From Sphingopyxis soli (GTDB lineage: Bacteria > Pseudomonadota > Alphaproteobacteria > Sphingomonadales > Sphingomonadaceae), in NCBI RefSeq assembly GCF_018682675.1, contig NZ_JAFMTR010000056.1, forward strand, positions 1-64,000: a stretch of 64,000 nucleotides of DNA. Reading direction: 5' to 3'. Each line of letters starts with the position of its first letter. Within the stretch, counting starts at the first letter, position 1. A program made the translations under genes and the position numbers. Shown one piece after another: positions 48,530-57,290 of this stretch. Under the pieces are notes generated by a model. The model was given only the letters and a program-made list of their open reading frames with translations, had not been told where the DNA came from and made no database searches.

Positions 48530-49618
48530 ATGCGCGTGACATTCGTGGTGGCGTCGCTCGACATGGGGGGCGGTATTCGCGTGATCGCCCAATATGCCGA
48601 GGGGCTGAGGCAGCGGGGGCACGATGTCACGATCGTGGTTCCGGCGCCGCGGCCTTATGGCCGGTTGCAAAGGGTTCGGAACAGCCTTCCGTTTCATAAG
48701 CCGCGCCATGTGAAGAGCCATTTCGACGGAACGGGCGTGACGGTGAAGATGCTGGAGCGGTGGCGTCCGGTTCGGGCGGCGGATGTACCCCCCGCGGACG
48801 TCATCATCGCAACGTGGTGGGAAACTGCCGAGTGGATTGCCGACTTCCCCGAGGATCGCGGCAGAAAATTCCATTTCGTTCAGGGTTACGAGATTTGGAA
48901 CGGCGACAAGGATAGGGTCGACGCTGCGTTGAGATTGCCGACGCAGAAAATCACCGTCTCCAGATGGCTAGAAGCGATATTGGTGGACCAGCTCGGCCTC
49001 GACCCACCGGGATTCGTGCCCAACGGAGTCGATCGGAGCCTGTTTTTCGCGGGTGAGCGCGAAATGCCCGATGGTCCCACTGTGGGTTTTGTTTACGCTC
49101 CCAACCCCATGAAAGGCAGCGACATTGCGATCGAGGCGATTTCGCTGGCGCGAGAAAAGAGACCGGAACTGCGGTGCATAGCTTTTGGTCACGCCGAGCC
49201 TACGGACGCGATGCCGCTTCCGTCATTTGTCCAATATCATGTTTCACCACGGCAGGATCGGCTGGGTGCATTATATGGCCGCTGCTCGGCTTGGCTCTTC
49301 CCAAGCCGCGAAGAGGGGTTCGGTCTTCCGATATTGGAGGCGATGGCGAGTGGGACACCGGTTATCGCCATGCCCTCGGGAGCCGCCCCGGAACTGCTCG
49401 CCCAAGGGGGAGGCACTTTGCTGCGCTCGGCAGATGCCCGCGAGATGTCTGAAATAATTCTGGAATATTGCGGCATGCAGAAGGCTAAATGGGGCGCGCT
49501 GTCGAGGGAAGCTATTGCTACTTCGCTTCGATATTCTCCAGCGAGTTCGATCGAGCTCTTCGCCGAAATCATTGAAGATCCGCATTTGCAAACCGGAACC
49601 TCGCCTGACGGCGTTTAA
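48530..49618 (+). CDS. Family 4 glycosyltransferase
   Basis: A 362-residue GT-B enzyme. The N-terminal half opens VTFVVASLDMGGGIRVIAQY. The donor-binding half shows VGFVYAPNPMKGSDIAIEA and the E-x7-E motif (SREEGFGLPILEAMASGTPV). AGAGGGAA lies upstream of the ATG, five bases after the polymerase stop. The 3' half is visibly richer in A+T than the upstream genes, marking the entry into a lower-GC stretch that runs to about 52.4 kb. Confidence 0.92.
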   Translation: MRVTFVVASLDMGGGIRVIAQYAEGLRQRGHDVTIVVPAPRPYGRLQRVRNSLPFHKPRHVKSHFDGTGVTVKMLERWRPVRAADVPPADVIIATWWETAEWIADFPEDRGRKFHFVQGYEIWNGDKDRVDAALRLPTQKITVSRWLEAILVDQLGLDPPGFVPNGVDRSLFFAGEREMPDGPTVGFVYAPNPMKGSDIAIEAISLAREKRPELRCIAFGHAEPTDAMPLPSFVQYHVSPRQDRLGALYGRCSAWLFPSREEGFGLPILEAMASGTPVIAMPSGAAPELLAQGGGTLLRSADAREMSEIILEYCGMQKAKWGALSREAIATSLRYSPASSIELFAEIIEDPHLQTGTSPDGV

Positions 49619-49850
49619 GCTGAACGCGATAAAATGAGCTTCAGCGCCGTCGGTTGCCGTTCATTTGAACAGATCGAGCGCAATCAAAATATGACAAAAC
49701 CAAAATTATATTTGGCAACCATCATGCTCGCGCGAGCTTATTGCAATGCCCTGTTCCTCCAAGGGTTTTTGAAAAGGATAATATGGTGATGCGGGATGGT
49801 CGGTTCAGGCGCATCGCAACGGCGTCCAGCGAATGAGGGCGGAATATTCG
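49619..49850. other. AT-rich intergenic gap between two transferase genes
   Basis: About 230 bp of low G+C without a gene. Runs of A and T (for example near 49685-49715) suggest a promoter for the next transferase, but I cannot define one. Confidence 0.4.
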
Positions 49851-51086
49851 ATGTTATCCGACGGGCTTTTCGCGGTCGAAGGTTTGCCTCCCGACGCCCC
49901 CCGGAAGATACGCCAGCGTCTCGGGCTCGATGCGGACGCGCCCGTACGATTGAGTTATATTCCCGGGCCGGGCGATCTTGCGGGAACCTATAATTGCTGG
50001 CTTCGCGGCGAGCACGATCCGCGAGTGCCAATCATCACCTATTCGGCGCAATTCTTTGAATTAGCCAAGCGGCTGGGGCTGGACACGCAAATTCTCACCC
50101 AGACGGCGGTCCCCAGCGAGCAGATGGATCCCTCGTTCATTTTTCGGACCGTCCATCGCCGCAATTGGAACAGCCGAAGTGAGTTTTTTGCGGCGCAGAC
50201 CGAATATGGCAACGCGGTGTGCGCGGAGGTGGACGCCTTTGCTCCGCATATAGTCCTCGTCGCGACCGACTTTCCATCGGCCTATTGGTCCCGACTTGCG
50301 CAAGAAGGTCGGCGCCTTGTCCTGAGCGCGCACAATACATTCTGGCCGATGGGTCAGCGTTTGGGCGGCCTGAAGGGTATCTACCAGCGAGCACGCCTTG
50401 CTTGGGAAGCGCGGTCGCTCGATGACGCAATATGTACCTCGTTGGAGTGCGCGCGCCAGATAGCGACGCTCACGTTCGGACGAGTGCAAGGGTTGACCCA
50501 ACTGCCTCAAATGGCGGAGCGCCATCCGGTCAAGCGCGTCAGCCGAGTGCGTAACCTGTTGTATCTTGGGAGGATCGAAAGCGAGAAGGGCATATTCATG
50601 CTTCTGGACGCTTTTTCGGCGCTGCAACCTGAGTTTCCAGACATCAGGCTGGTTTTTGCTGGGGTGGGCAGCGCCGCAACCAAACTGGAATCACGGTTGG
50701 ATCAACTTGGCGACCAGCGCATTTCATTTATTGGCAGGCTTGATGGTCCGGGCGTGCATCTTGCGATCGATGGCGCCGATCTGCTTATCTGCCCTACGCG
50801 GACCGCATTTAACGAGGGTCTTGCTGTCGTAGGATTCGAAGCGGCCGCGCATGGCGTTCCCACGTTGATGAGTTCGGTTGTCCCGGCGATAGACGCTTTG
50901 GGGGATGGATGTGCGGTATTCAAGGCAGACGACCAGCACTCCCTCGTCTCGGCGCTGCGCGATCTTGTGGGAGATGAGGGGCGAATCACGGCTCTAGCTG
51001 ACCGATTATCCACCGTGCGTGAGGCGCTTTACGATCGTAATCGCTCGTGGGGTTCGCAATTGGGAAGAGTACTGCTTCGGCTTTGA
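49851..51086 (+). CDS. Family 4 glycosyltransferase (low G+C)
   Basis: A 411-residue GT-B enzyme. The donor-binding half is clear: LLYLGRIESEKGIFMLLDAF, LVFAGVGSAATKLESRLDQL and FNEGLAVVGFEAAAHGVPTL with the conserved Glu pair. The N-terminal half lacks a familiar signature, so the acceptor is unknown. I use the ATG at 49851, which has AGGGCGG eight bases upstream; an ATG at 49833 has no such site. The composition is AT-richer than most of the window, which suggests a separately acquired module. Confidence 0.87.
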   Translation: MLSDGLFAVEGLPPDAPRKIRQRLGLDADAPVRLSYIPGPGDLAGTYNCWLRGEHDPRVPIITYSAQFFELAKRLGLDTQILTQTAVPSEQMDPSFIFRTVHRRNWNSRSEFFAAQTEYGNAVCAEVDAFAPHIVLVATDFPSAYWSRLAQEGRRLVLSAHNTFWPMGQRLGGLKGIYQRARLAWEARSLDDAICTSLECARQIATLTFGRVQGLTQLPQMAERHPVKRVSRVRNLLYLGRIESEKGIFMLLDAFSALQPEFPDIRLVFAGVGSAATKLESRLDQLGDQRISFIGRLDGPGVHLAIDGADLLICPTRTAFNEGLAVVGFEAAAHGVPTLMSSVVPAIDALGDGCAVFKADDQHSLVSALRDLVGDEGRITALADRLSTVREALYDRNRSWGSQLGRVLLRL

Positions 51087-51098
51087 TAGCCAATATAA

Positions 51099-52466
51099 TT
51101 ACCGCAGCGATATGGCGGACAGTGCTGCGATTCCCAAGAGAGTGGTAAAGTCCAGTCGAAAATCCCGTAAGCCCAAGCGATCGGTCAAATACCAGTAGTA
51201 AAAGAGCGAGACCAAATTGGCGATTGCGATGCCGATTATCATCCCCATAATTCCGCCGAACTGAAATCCGATCAAAACCCCGACAATTCTGAGAATGGTT
51301 ATTATGACTATAGAAATAAAATAAGATTGAAATGATCCTACGGCAAGTATCGCACCGCTATATCCGAAGCCAATTGATGCCAAAGCGTTTGCCAAGCATG
51401 CAGCAATAAGATAATCGCCAGCGTCATGATAGCGGGCATCATAGAGAAATTGTATCAGCTCTCTTGCTGGAATAGCTGCTGCCGCGAACATGGCCATGGA
51501 TATAGCCAATGAATGCTTGCGGAATTGATGCAATATCGAAAACGCCTTGGCTGGAGACTCGCGATAGGTCTCTGCCATGACGGGTAGTCCGATCGACCCA
51601 GCCAGCCGAAGCGCAAGATCATTAGGAATGGCAGCGATCGTGTTGGCAATTGCAAGAACGCCGAATTCCGCAGGGGTGATCATCGTAGCCTGAACCGCCC
51701 TTAGTCCTTCTCCTCCCAGATAAGAAACGATAGTCGACAGAAATATCCACTTCCCGAAACTCACGAGCGACAGAGCGTGCGCCTTGTCCAGCACGAAGCG
51801 ATGCCTGTGCCGGGGCAGGAGGACATATCCAAGAAGGACCGTGGCAAGCGTTCCGATGACATTGGCAACAGCAAGAGCCCACACAGACCGCCAGAAATAG
51901 GCGATGGAAACGAGGAGGCCGATCATCACCGCCTGTCCGGCAATCTGGACGAATGTGACGGATCGGAAGTCGAGTTTCCTCTCCGCGGTCACCAGCGAAA
52001 TCGAAGAGAAGCCGCTTATCAGAGAGGTGATGCTGAGGGCGCAGAGCAATGGAAAGAGTATGGGCTGGCCGTATATCAAAGATACCGGATAGGAAATCAC
52101 GACCCCGATCGCGAAGAGCATGATGCCGCGTAAGACCTGAATCGACCATGCCGTGTTCAGGAAGTCGGGATCATCGCCCCGAGGGTCCCGGATAATCGCT
52201 GGCTTTATGCCGACATCGGAGAACATGGCGAGCCCCACCAGGAACACGGTCGCGAGCGCCATCAGGCCGAAGGCTTCAGGGAACAGCAGGCGCGTCAGGA
52301 TCAGGTTGGACCCGAACTGCAGAACCTTTTGCACTGCAAATCCCGCACCGATCCACGCACCCGAATTCAGCGCCCGGCCGCGCAGGGAGGTGGTGTCGCC
52401 TTGACCAAGGAAAATCGACTTCAGCGAAGTCAGCTGGTGCTTCAGGTCCACAATCGGCTGGCCCAA
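51099..52466 (-). CDS. Wzx-type oligosaccharide flippase
   Basis: A 455-residue protein with about 12-14 membrane helices of the polysaccharide transport (MOP) superfamily, which flips lipid-linked repeat units to the periplasm. Characteristic segments are the first helices (SGAWIGAGFAVQKVLQFGSN, ILTRLLFPEAFGLMALATVF). It runs against the neighbouring transferases, 12 bp from the stop of the preceding gene. The start codon is TTG and uncertain; a GTG five codons later is possible. Base composition is lower in G+C, like the preceding gene. Confidence 0.9.
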   Translation of the reverse strand: MGQPIVDLKHQLTSLKSIFLGQGDTTSLRGRALNSGAWIGAGFAVQKVLQFGSNLILTRLLFPEAFGLMALATVFLVGLAMFSDVGIKPAIIRDPRGDDPDFLNTAWSIQVLRGIMLFAIGVVISYPVSLIYGQPILFPLLCALSITSLISGFSSISLVTAERKLDFRSVTFVQIAGQAVMIGLLVSIAYFWRSVWALAVANVIGTLATVLLGYVLLPRHRHRFVLDKAHALSLVSFGKWIFLSTIVSYLGGEGLRAVQATMITPAEFGVLAIANTIAAIPNDLALRLAGSIGLPVMAETYRESPAKAFSILHQFRKHSLAISMAMFAAAAIPARELIQFLYDARYHDAGDYLIAACLANALASIGFGYSGAILAVGSFQSYFISIVIITILRIVGVLIGFQFGGIMGMIIGIAIANLVSLFYYWYLTDRLGLRDFRLDFTTLLGIAALSAISLR

Positions 52467-52731
52467 TCCGGTTTGACTGCATGAAATGGCGTCACCCGCG
52501 ACGGGGTAGCATTCGCGCGCATCTTGTCGAGCAAAAAGCTCCGTTTACGGGAAGGCTAATCGCACGGCTTTCGCCCCATTTTGAACCGCTTCGGCGCGGT
52601 TCGGGCTGAATCGGCGTCTACTCCCGGATACCCGTCATCATCCGGCTTGCGAAGGGATCGGATGTTTTGCTAGTCGCGTGGGCCAGGGAGAGACCGGCGA
52701 CCGCCATCGTGGCGGAAGGCCTGCTTGCCCG
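52467..52731. other. Intergenic region upstream of the exosortase gene
   Basis: This lies between the divergent flippase and exosortase genes. I see no RNA gene or clear operator. It should hold both promoters, and the exosortase start may lie at 52678, 52732 or 52774, so its right edge is not fixed. Confidence 0.4.
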
Positions 52732-53640
52732 ATGCAAAGGCGAAAGTCGACATTGCACGCTTCGGGTAACCCTGTGGTCAAACAATCCGCATTCGCATGG
52801 GCGGGGCGTTACTGGCCGGCCCTTGTGGGGCTGGCGCTGGTGTCGTTTCCGACATGGCGCTTCATCGCCACGCAAAGCTGGTCGACCGAGCAGGGCTCGC
52901 ACGGCCCGCTGGTTCTGGCGTCGGGGATATGGCTGTTTGTCCGGATGCTGCCCGAAACGCGTCCGGTGCAGCACAGACCCGCCGCGTGGAAGGCGGTGGG
53001 CGCCATATTCGTCACCGCGCTGGCGCTCGTGCTGTTCCGTATCGCGGCGGTCATCGAGCTGGAGGTCTATGCGCTCTATGCGCTCGTCGTGGCCTTGCTC
53101 TATGCCTTTCTCGGCGTCGCGGCGTTGCAGCGGCTGTGGTTTCCGTTGCTGTATCTGCTGTTCGCGGTGCCGCTTCCCGACAGCCTGGTTGCCGCGCTGA
53201 CCAATCCGCTCAAGATATGGATCAGCGAGAGCGCGGTCTCGCTGCTGTATTTCCTCGGCTATCCGATCGCCAGTGCGGGCGTCACGATCCAGATCGGGCA
53301 ATATCAGCTGCTGGTCGCGGCCGCCTGTGCGGGGCTGAATTCGCTGATCACGCTGTCGGCCCTGACGCTCTTCTACGTCTATATGAGCCACCGGGCGAAC
53401 TGGCGCTATATGGCGGTGCTGGTCGCGGCGGCGATTCCGGTCGCGGTCTTTTCGAACCTGATGCGCGTGTTGCTGCTCATCCTCATCACCTATTATGGGG
53501 GGGAGGCCGCGGCACAGGGGTTCCTGCACAATTTCGCGGGGCTCACGACCTTCGCGATCTCGCTGGTGACGATCTATGTGCTCGACAAGCTTTTGCAGCG
53601 GGTCTGGCGCTTCGCGGCCGCGAAATCCGCGGGCGATTAG
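52732..53640 (+). CDS. xrtV: Exosortase (XrtV-like)
   Basis: A 302-residue membrane protease/transpeptidase with about eight helices that processes PEP-CTERM proteins. The three catalytic residues of exosortases are visible in order: Cys in LLVAAACAGLNSLITL, Arg in FSNLMRVLLLILI and His in GFLHNFAGLTTF. It has no fused EpsI domain, in keeping with the separate EpsI at 44.6 kb. I assign the V type from its partners, not from a search. Start choices are ATG 52732 (used), GTG 52678 and GTG 52774. Confidence 0.9.
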   Translation: MQRRKSTLHASGNPVVKQSAFAWAGRYWPALVGLALVSFPTWRFIATQSWSTEQGSHGPLVLASGIWLFVRMLPETRPVQHRPAAWKAVGAIFVTALALVLFRIAAVIELEVYALYALVVALLYAFLGVAALQRLWFPLLYLLFAVPLPDSLVAALTNPLKIWISESAVSLLYFLGYPIASAGVTIQIGQYQLLVAAACAGLNSLITLSALTLFYVYMSHRANWRYMAVLVAAAIPVAVFSNLMRVLLLILITYYGGEAAAQGFLHNFAGLTTFAISLVTIYVLDKLLQRVWRFAAAKSAGD

Positions 53641-53891
53641 TTCGCGTTGCTGTCGGACGGCGCGAAGGGTTTGAGGATATAGTGGATATAGGCGAGGATG
53701 CCGACGATCAGCACCACCGACCCGACCATATATCCCTCATTGCCCAGATAGTTCGCGATCGCGCACCCGATGGCCGGCGGGGCGTAATGATAGATTTTGT
53801 CGCGCGGCTCCTCTTCGGAGGAGCGCTGGAGAAAGAGCACCGCCAGCCCGACGAATATGGCAACCGTGATCCAATCGTAGACAGTTTCCAA
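53637..53891 (-). CDS. Small membrane protein, XrtV sorting system accessory
   Basis: An 84-residue protein with three hydrophobic segments (ITVAIFVGLAVLFLQ, YAPPAIGCAIANYLG, MVGSVVLIVGILAYIHYIL) and an acidic loop. Proteins of this size sit beside XrtV in sphingomonads and I recall them named as XrtV accessory proteins; the function is unknown. Its stop overlaps the exosortase stop on the other strand. The start is TTG with GGGGAAA upstream. The convergent overlap means it is not cotranscribed with the exosortase. Confidence 0.75.
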   Translation of the reverse strand: METVYDWITVAIFVGLAVLFLQRSSEEEPRDKIYHYAPPAIGCAIANYLGNEGYMVGSVVLIVGILAYIHYILKPFAPSDSNAN

Positions 53892-53989
53892 TTCGGTTTC
53901 CCCATTGTATTGCGGTCGCGTAAATCGCTATGCAGCCAGCAGCTTAGGCATCTTGCCTGTTGCACTGCCAGAACCTTTGGGGGGCGTAA

Positions 53990-54862
53990 GTGAAAACCGC
54001 TATAACTGCAAGGCTCGCCTATATTTGCGCCGCCGCCATCGTCCTCCACGGATGCGACAAGGAACCGACGGGGCAGGTGGTCGCCGTCGTCAATGGCGAG
54101 GAGATCACGCAGCAGGAACTCAACGCCGAAATCGCGGAACTTCCGAACCCCCCGGCGGGCGACAAGAAGGCCGTGCAGCGGCAGATGCTGCAGCAGATCA
54201 TCAACCGCCGGTTGATGGCGCAGGTCGCCAAGGAAGACGGGCTCGACCGCGATCCCCTCTACATCATTCGCGAACGCCGCCTGAAGGAAGAACTGCTCGT
54301 CAGCATGTACGGCAAAAGGACCGCCGACACCGTCCGGGTGCCGGAGGCGGCGGCGGTGAAGAAATTCATCGCCGACAATCCGGGACGGTTCGCCCAGCGC
54401 ACCGCCTATATGGTCGACCAGATCAGCTTCGATATGCCGGCCGACCAGAAAATTCTCAAGGATCTGGAGGCGGCGCGCTCGCTCGCGGACGTCGAGGCGA
54501 CGCTGAAGCAGAAGGCGATCACCTACCAGAAGGGTAAGAACAGCATCGATTCGGGCGTCGTTCCGGCGGCGGTGATGAAGCAGATTCTGGCGCTTCCGGA
54601 CGGGGAGCCTTTCATAATCCCGGCGCAGGGCAAGGTCATCGTCAGCGTCATCGTCGGCCGGCAGCCCGTTCCGGTCAGCGATCAGGATGCGGGACCGATG
54701 GCGGCGCAGGTCATGCGCGCCGAGAATCTGGGCGCGGTCCTCAAGAAGCGCATCGACGAGGCGCGGGCCAAGGCGAACATCACCTATCAGGCGGGGCTCG
54801 AGCCGCCCGCGGCCAAGGCCCCGGCCAAGGCCCCGGCAAAGGCGGCCACTCCCGGATCGTAG
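53990..54862 (+). CDS. EpsD-type peptidyl-prolyl isomerase lipoprotein
   Basis: A 290-residue lipoprotein (CAAAIVLHGC lipobox, Cys at residue 22) of the SurA/PpiC kind. The N-terminal chaperone-like helices contain VNGEEITQQELNAEIAELP and QQIINRRLMAQVAKEDGLDR. The parvulin part is degenerate. The Pro/Ala/Lys repeat tail (AKAPAKAPAKA) is low complexity. EpsD-like isomerases accompany EPS/exosortase loci and may fold exported partners. The start is GTG with GGGGGG upstream. Confidence 0.85.
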   Translation: MKTAITARLAYICAAAIVLHGCDKEPTGQVVAVVNGEEITQQELNAEIAELPNPPAGDKKAVQRQMLQQIINRRLMAQVAKEDGLDRDPLYIIRERRLKEELLVSMYGKRTADTVRVPEAAAVKKFIADNPGRFAQRTAYMVDQISFDMPADQKILKDLEAARSLADVEATLKQKAITYQKGKNSIDSGVVPAAVMKQILALPDGEPFIIPAQGKVIVSVIVGRQPVPVSDQDAGPMAAQVMRAENLGAVLKKRIDEARAKANITYQAGLEPPAAKAPAKAPAKAATPGS

Positions 54863-54989
54863 CTTTTTGCGGGCGCCGTCCCGGCGCGGCGCAGTGAAAC
54901 TGTGCCATGTCGAGACAGCTAATTTGTTGAAAAGCATCCGCTATGCTACCAATAGGTGACACGAATCGCATTGTGGGGGTTGCCGAAGC

Positions 54990-55715
54990 ATGGAAGCAAG
55001 TGAGGGTAGCAAGCCGTCACGGTACAGGACGACGCGCATCGCGCTGATCCTGGGTGTTCTGCTGATCGGCTTTACGCGTCTTGAAGACCGCGCGATCCTT
55101 GGCATTCCGGGGCCGGGCGCCAGCGCGATGGCGGCGATGGCCATTCCGCCCGCGGAAGAGGTGGATGACGGCAGCTACGCAGACGAACCCGACGCGGCGG
55201 TGCCGATCGCGAAGGCCACGCGCCTGCCGCGCAACAGGGTGCGCCGCGCCCTGCGCGATCGCGACTTCGCCACTATTGCCCGCCGGGACGGTCCGGTTAT
55301 CGCGGCGCCGTCCGATGGCGCCGCGGCGGTCCCGGACCCGGCCGGTACGGCTGCCACCGAGGCGTTTGCCGCTGCTCCGGCTGCCGGGCCTCCGGTTCTC
55401 GCACTGGCGGCGCCTGCGCTCGGTCCCATCGCGAACAATGTGTTTTCGGCGAGCACGCCGCCCCCGGGTACGACGAGCAGTTCGTCGGGAGGCAGCAGCG
55501 GCGGGGGAACGAGCAGCGGCGGGACGACGACCAGCAGCGGCGGCACGACCAGCAGTAGTGGTGGTACGACCAGCAGCGGCGGCGATCCGAACCAGCCGCC
55601 GGCGGTTCCCGAGCCCGCGACCTGGCTCTCGCTCATCCTCGGCCTGTTCGGGGTCGGAATGACGATGCGCCTCCGTCGTCGCCGCGCTGGTTTCCAGCCC
55701 GCCGCAACCGCCTGA
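54990..55715 (+). CDS. PEP-CTERM protein 3, with Ser/Gly/Thr repeat linker
   Basis: A 241-residue protein with an N-terminal membrane segment (IALILGVLLIGFTRL). A middle rich in Ala and Pro is followed by a low-complexity linker built from SSGGT/SSSGGT units (about residues 165-200), encoded by tandem imperfect 18-21-bp repeats near 55490-55585. The sorting tail has VPEPATWLSLILGLFGVGM and then LRRRR. It is the only cargo gene inside the exosortase locus and may be the main substrate. It lacks a recognisable folded domain. Confidence 0.85.
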   Translation: MEASEGSKPSRYRTTRIALILGVLLIGFTRLEDRAILGIPGPGASAMAAMAIPPAEEVDDGSYADEPDAAVPIAKATRLPRNRVRRALRDRDFATIARRDGPVIAAPSDGAAAVPDPAGTAATEAFAAAPAAGPPVLALAAPALGPIANNVFSASTPPPGTTSSSSGGSSGGGTSSGGTTTSSGGTTSSSGGTTSSGGDPNQPPAVPEPATWLSLILGLFGVGMTMRLRRRRAGFQPAATA

Positions 55716-55732
55716 GGCTCCGCGCTCCGTTC

Positions 55733-56602
55733 ATGTCGACGCGCTCCACGCCCCTTCGCAAACTGGCCATTCGAGCATGGATCGCGCTGTGCGGTCTCTA
55801 TTTCCTGTGGGAAGGAGCCACATATCGCGGCTTCTTCGCGCGGCTTGCCGAATGGCAGATCGGTCATTTCGGCGCCTATGCGCCGCTGCTGACCTTTCTG
55901 TTCCTGTTCCTCCTGGCCGTCTTCCCGGCGTGGCTCATCCTGCGCATTCTCCGCAAGCGCGACCCGGAACCGGAGGTGGAGCCGACGCTCGAGGTCCAGA
56001 TCAAGCGGGCCAAGACGCTCCGCGCGATATTCTACAGCTTTGCGGTTGTCGCCTTCGGCGTCATTCTCGGCTTTATCGCCTATATCCTGTTCGCCCTGCC
56101 GGGGACCGACGGCCGGCCGCAGACGATTGCCGCGAGCGATGCGGGGTCGGTGGCGATCGTCGAAGGTCCGGCGAGGCTGGTCGGGGGTGAGCTCGGCACC
56201 ATCGTCTTCTTCGGTCAGGATTGGTACATCGCCGACGACCGGATGGCCTTTTCGCCGTACCGGCCGGCCGGAAGCGGTGCGGCGACCTTCTTCGTGCAGC
56301 TTGAAGCGAAGAGCAGGAAACGGCTGGCCGAGACGACCCAACGCCCGTCCTGGTCGGGGATCCTGGTCGAAGGCGGATTGCCCGGCCCGATCCGCGTCCT
56401 GTTCAACGCACTCGGCGTGGGTATCAGCGATCCCTATTACACGCTCTATCGCGACGAATATTCGCTCAAGGTGCGATATTGGCTCCAGGTGATCCAATGG
56501 ACGATCCTGTCGATTTTCCTGCTGCTGTTCGGCGTGCTGCAGTCGCGGCGTGTAAAACGCCTCGAAAAGGAAGCCGAAGAGGCCAAAGAAACGGTCGGCT
56601 GA
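55733..56602 (+). CDS. Hypothetical polytopic membrane protein
   Basis: A 289-residue protein with a short hydrophobic segment near residues 14-26, membrane helices at about 48-70 and 101-123 and another near 250-270, and a central extracytoplasmic region (about residues 125-245). The C-terminus is a charged coiled coil (RRVKRLEKEAEEAKETVG). I do not recognise a family. It follows the PEP-CTERM gene by 17 bp, so it is probably cotranscribed and may serve the same sorting or EPS system. Confidence 0.65.
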   Translation: MSTRSTPLRKLAIRAWIALCGLYFLWEGATYRGFFARLAEWQIGHFGAYAPLLTFLFLFLLAVFPAWLILRILRKRDPEPEVEPTLEVQIKRAKTLRAIFYSFAVVAFGVILGFIAYILFALPGTDGRPQTIAASDAGSVAIVEGPARLVGGELGTIVFFGQDWYIADDRMAFSPYRPAGSGAATFFVQLEAKSRKRLAETTQRPSWSGILVEGGLPGPIRVLFNALGVGISDPYYTLYRDEYSLKVRYWLQVIQWTILSIFLLLFGVLQSRRVKRLEKEAEEAKETVG

Positions 56603-56695
56603 CCCGGGCGCTCCTATCGAAGGCAGGTTCTGGTTAATGCACCGTTAGCCACGCGGCGAAACCGAAGCTCAAATTGCCGCGTCTAAAGCGGCCGG

Positions 56696-57196
56696 ATGCG
56701 GGCCTCTGCCATCTTCCTTGCCGGAGCATTGACGTCGATGGCGACGACGCCTCTGGTGGTGTCCGAGCCGGGGCAAGGGTCTGCGACCGCATTCTCGGCT
56801 GGCAGCGCGGCCGGCGCGCCGACCGAAAGCGGAACGCGGTCGGGCGCGCAGCGGTCTGACAACGGTCTTTTCTACATCGACGGAAAGCTGGCGGCGGGGT
56901 CGATCCGGTTTCTTGTCGATACCGGCGCAAGCCATGTCGTCCTGAGCCACGCCGATGCCCGCAAGCTCGGCGGCTATGTCGCGACGGGCGATACGCAGGC
57001 GGTGCTGACCGCGGCGGGGCCGGTGGCGGTTGACTGGATCGTCATCCGAGAGATCAAATTCGACGGCCACCCGATCCGGAATCTGAAGGCGGCCGTCCCG
57101 CGGCGCGATGTCGGCGTATCGCTGCTGGGGCAAAATGCGCTCGCGCAGTTCGACAGCATCCACATCGACGGCGACAGACTGACGCTGACGCGCTAA
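56696..57196 (+). CDS. Retropepsin-like aspartic protease (clan AA)
   Basis: A 166-residue exported or membrane-linked protease. A signal-like N-terminus is followed by one retropepsin domain, with catalytic Asp75 in FLVDTGASHVVLS and the hydrophobic glycine motif VSLLGQNALAQFDSIHID, where HxD-type end strands are seen. Like retroviral proteases it must act as a dimer. This matches the TIGR02281 group of bacterial proteins, whose substrates are unknown. Confidence 0.9.
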   Translation: MRASAIFLAGALTSMATTPLVVSEPGQGSATAFSAGSAAGAPTESGTRSGAQRSDNGLFYIDGKLAAGSIRFLVDTGASHVVLSHADARKLGGYVATGDTQAVLTAAGPVAVDWIVIREIKFDGHPIRNLKAAVPRRDVGVSLLGQNALAQFDSIHIDGDRLTLTR

Positions 57197-57290
57197 ACCC
57201 CGGCGCATCAAAAGGGCAATCAAGGCGGCCGGAAACGGTGGCGCGAAACCCGGGCAGCCTATATTCAGGCTCCGCGAATGGGAGCCGCAC

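Noticed and set aside
46696-48630. 644-residue minus-strand open frame in the EPS locus
   Set aside because: It lies opposite the glycosidase-like and polymerase genes; its composition is that of a shadow frame.
55460-55600. Possible CRISPR-like tandem repeat
   Set aside because: The repeats are short, contiguous and in frame, and encode a Ser/Gly/Thr linker; there are no spacers or cas genes.
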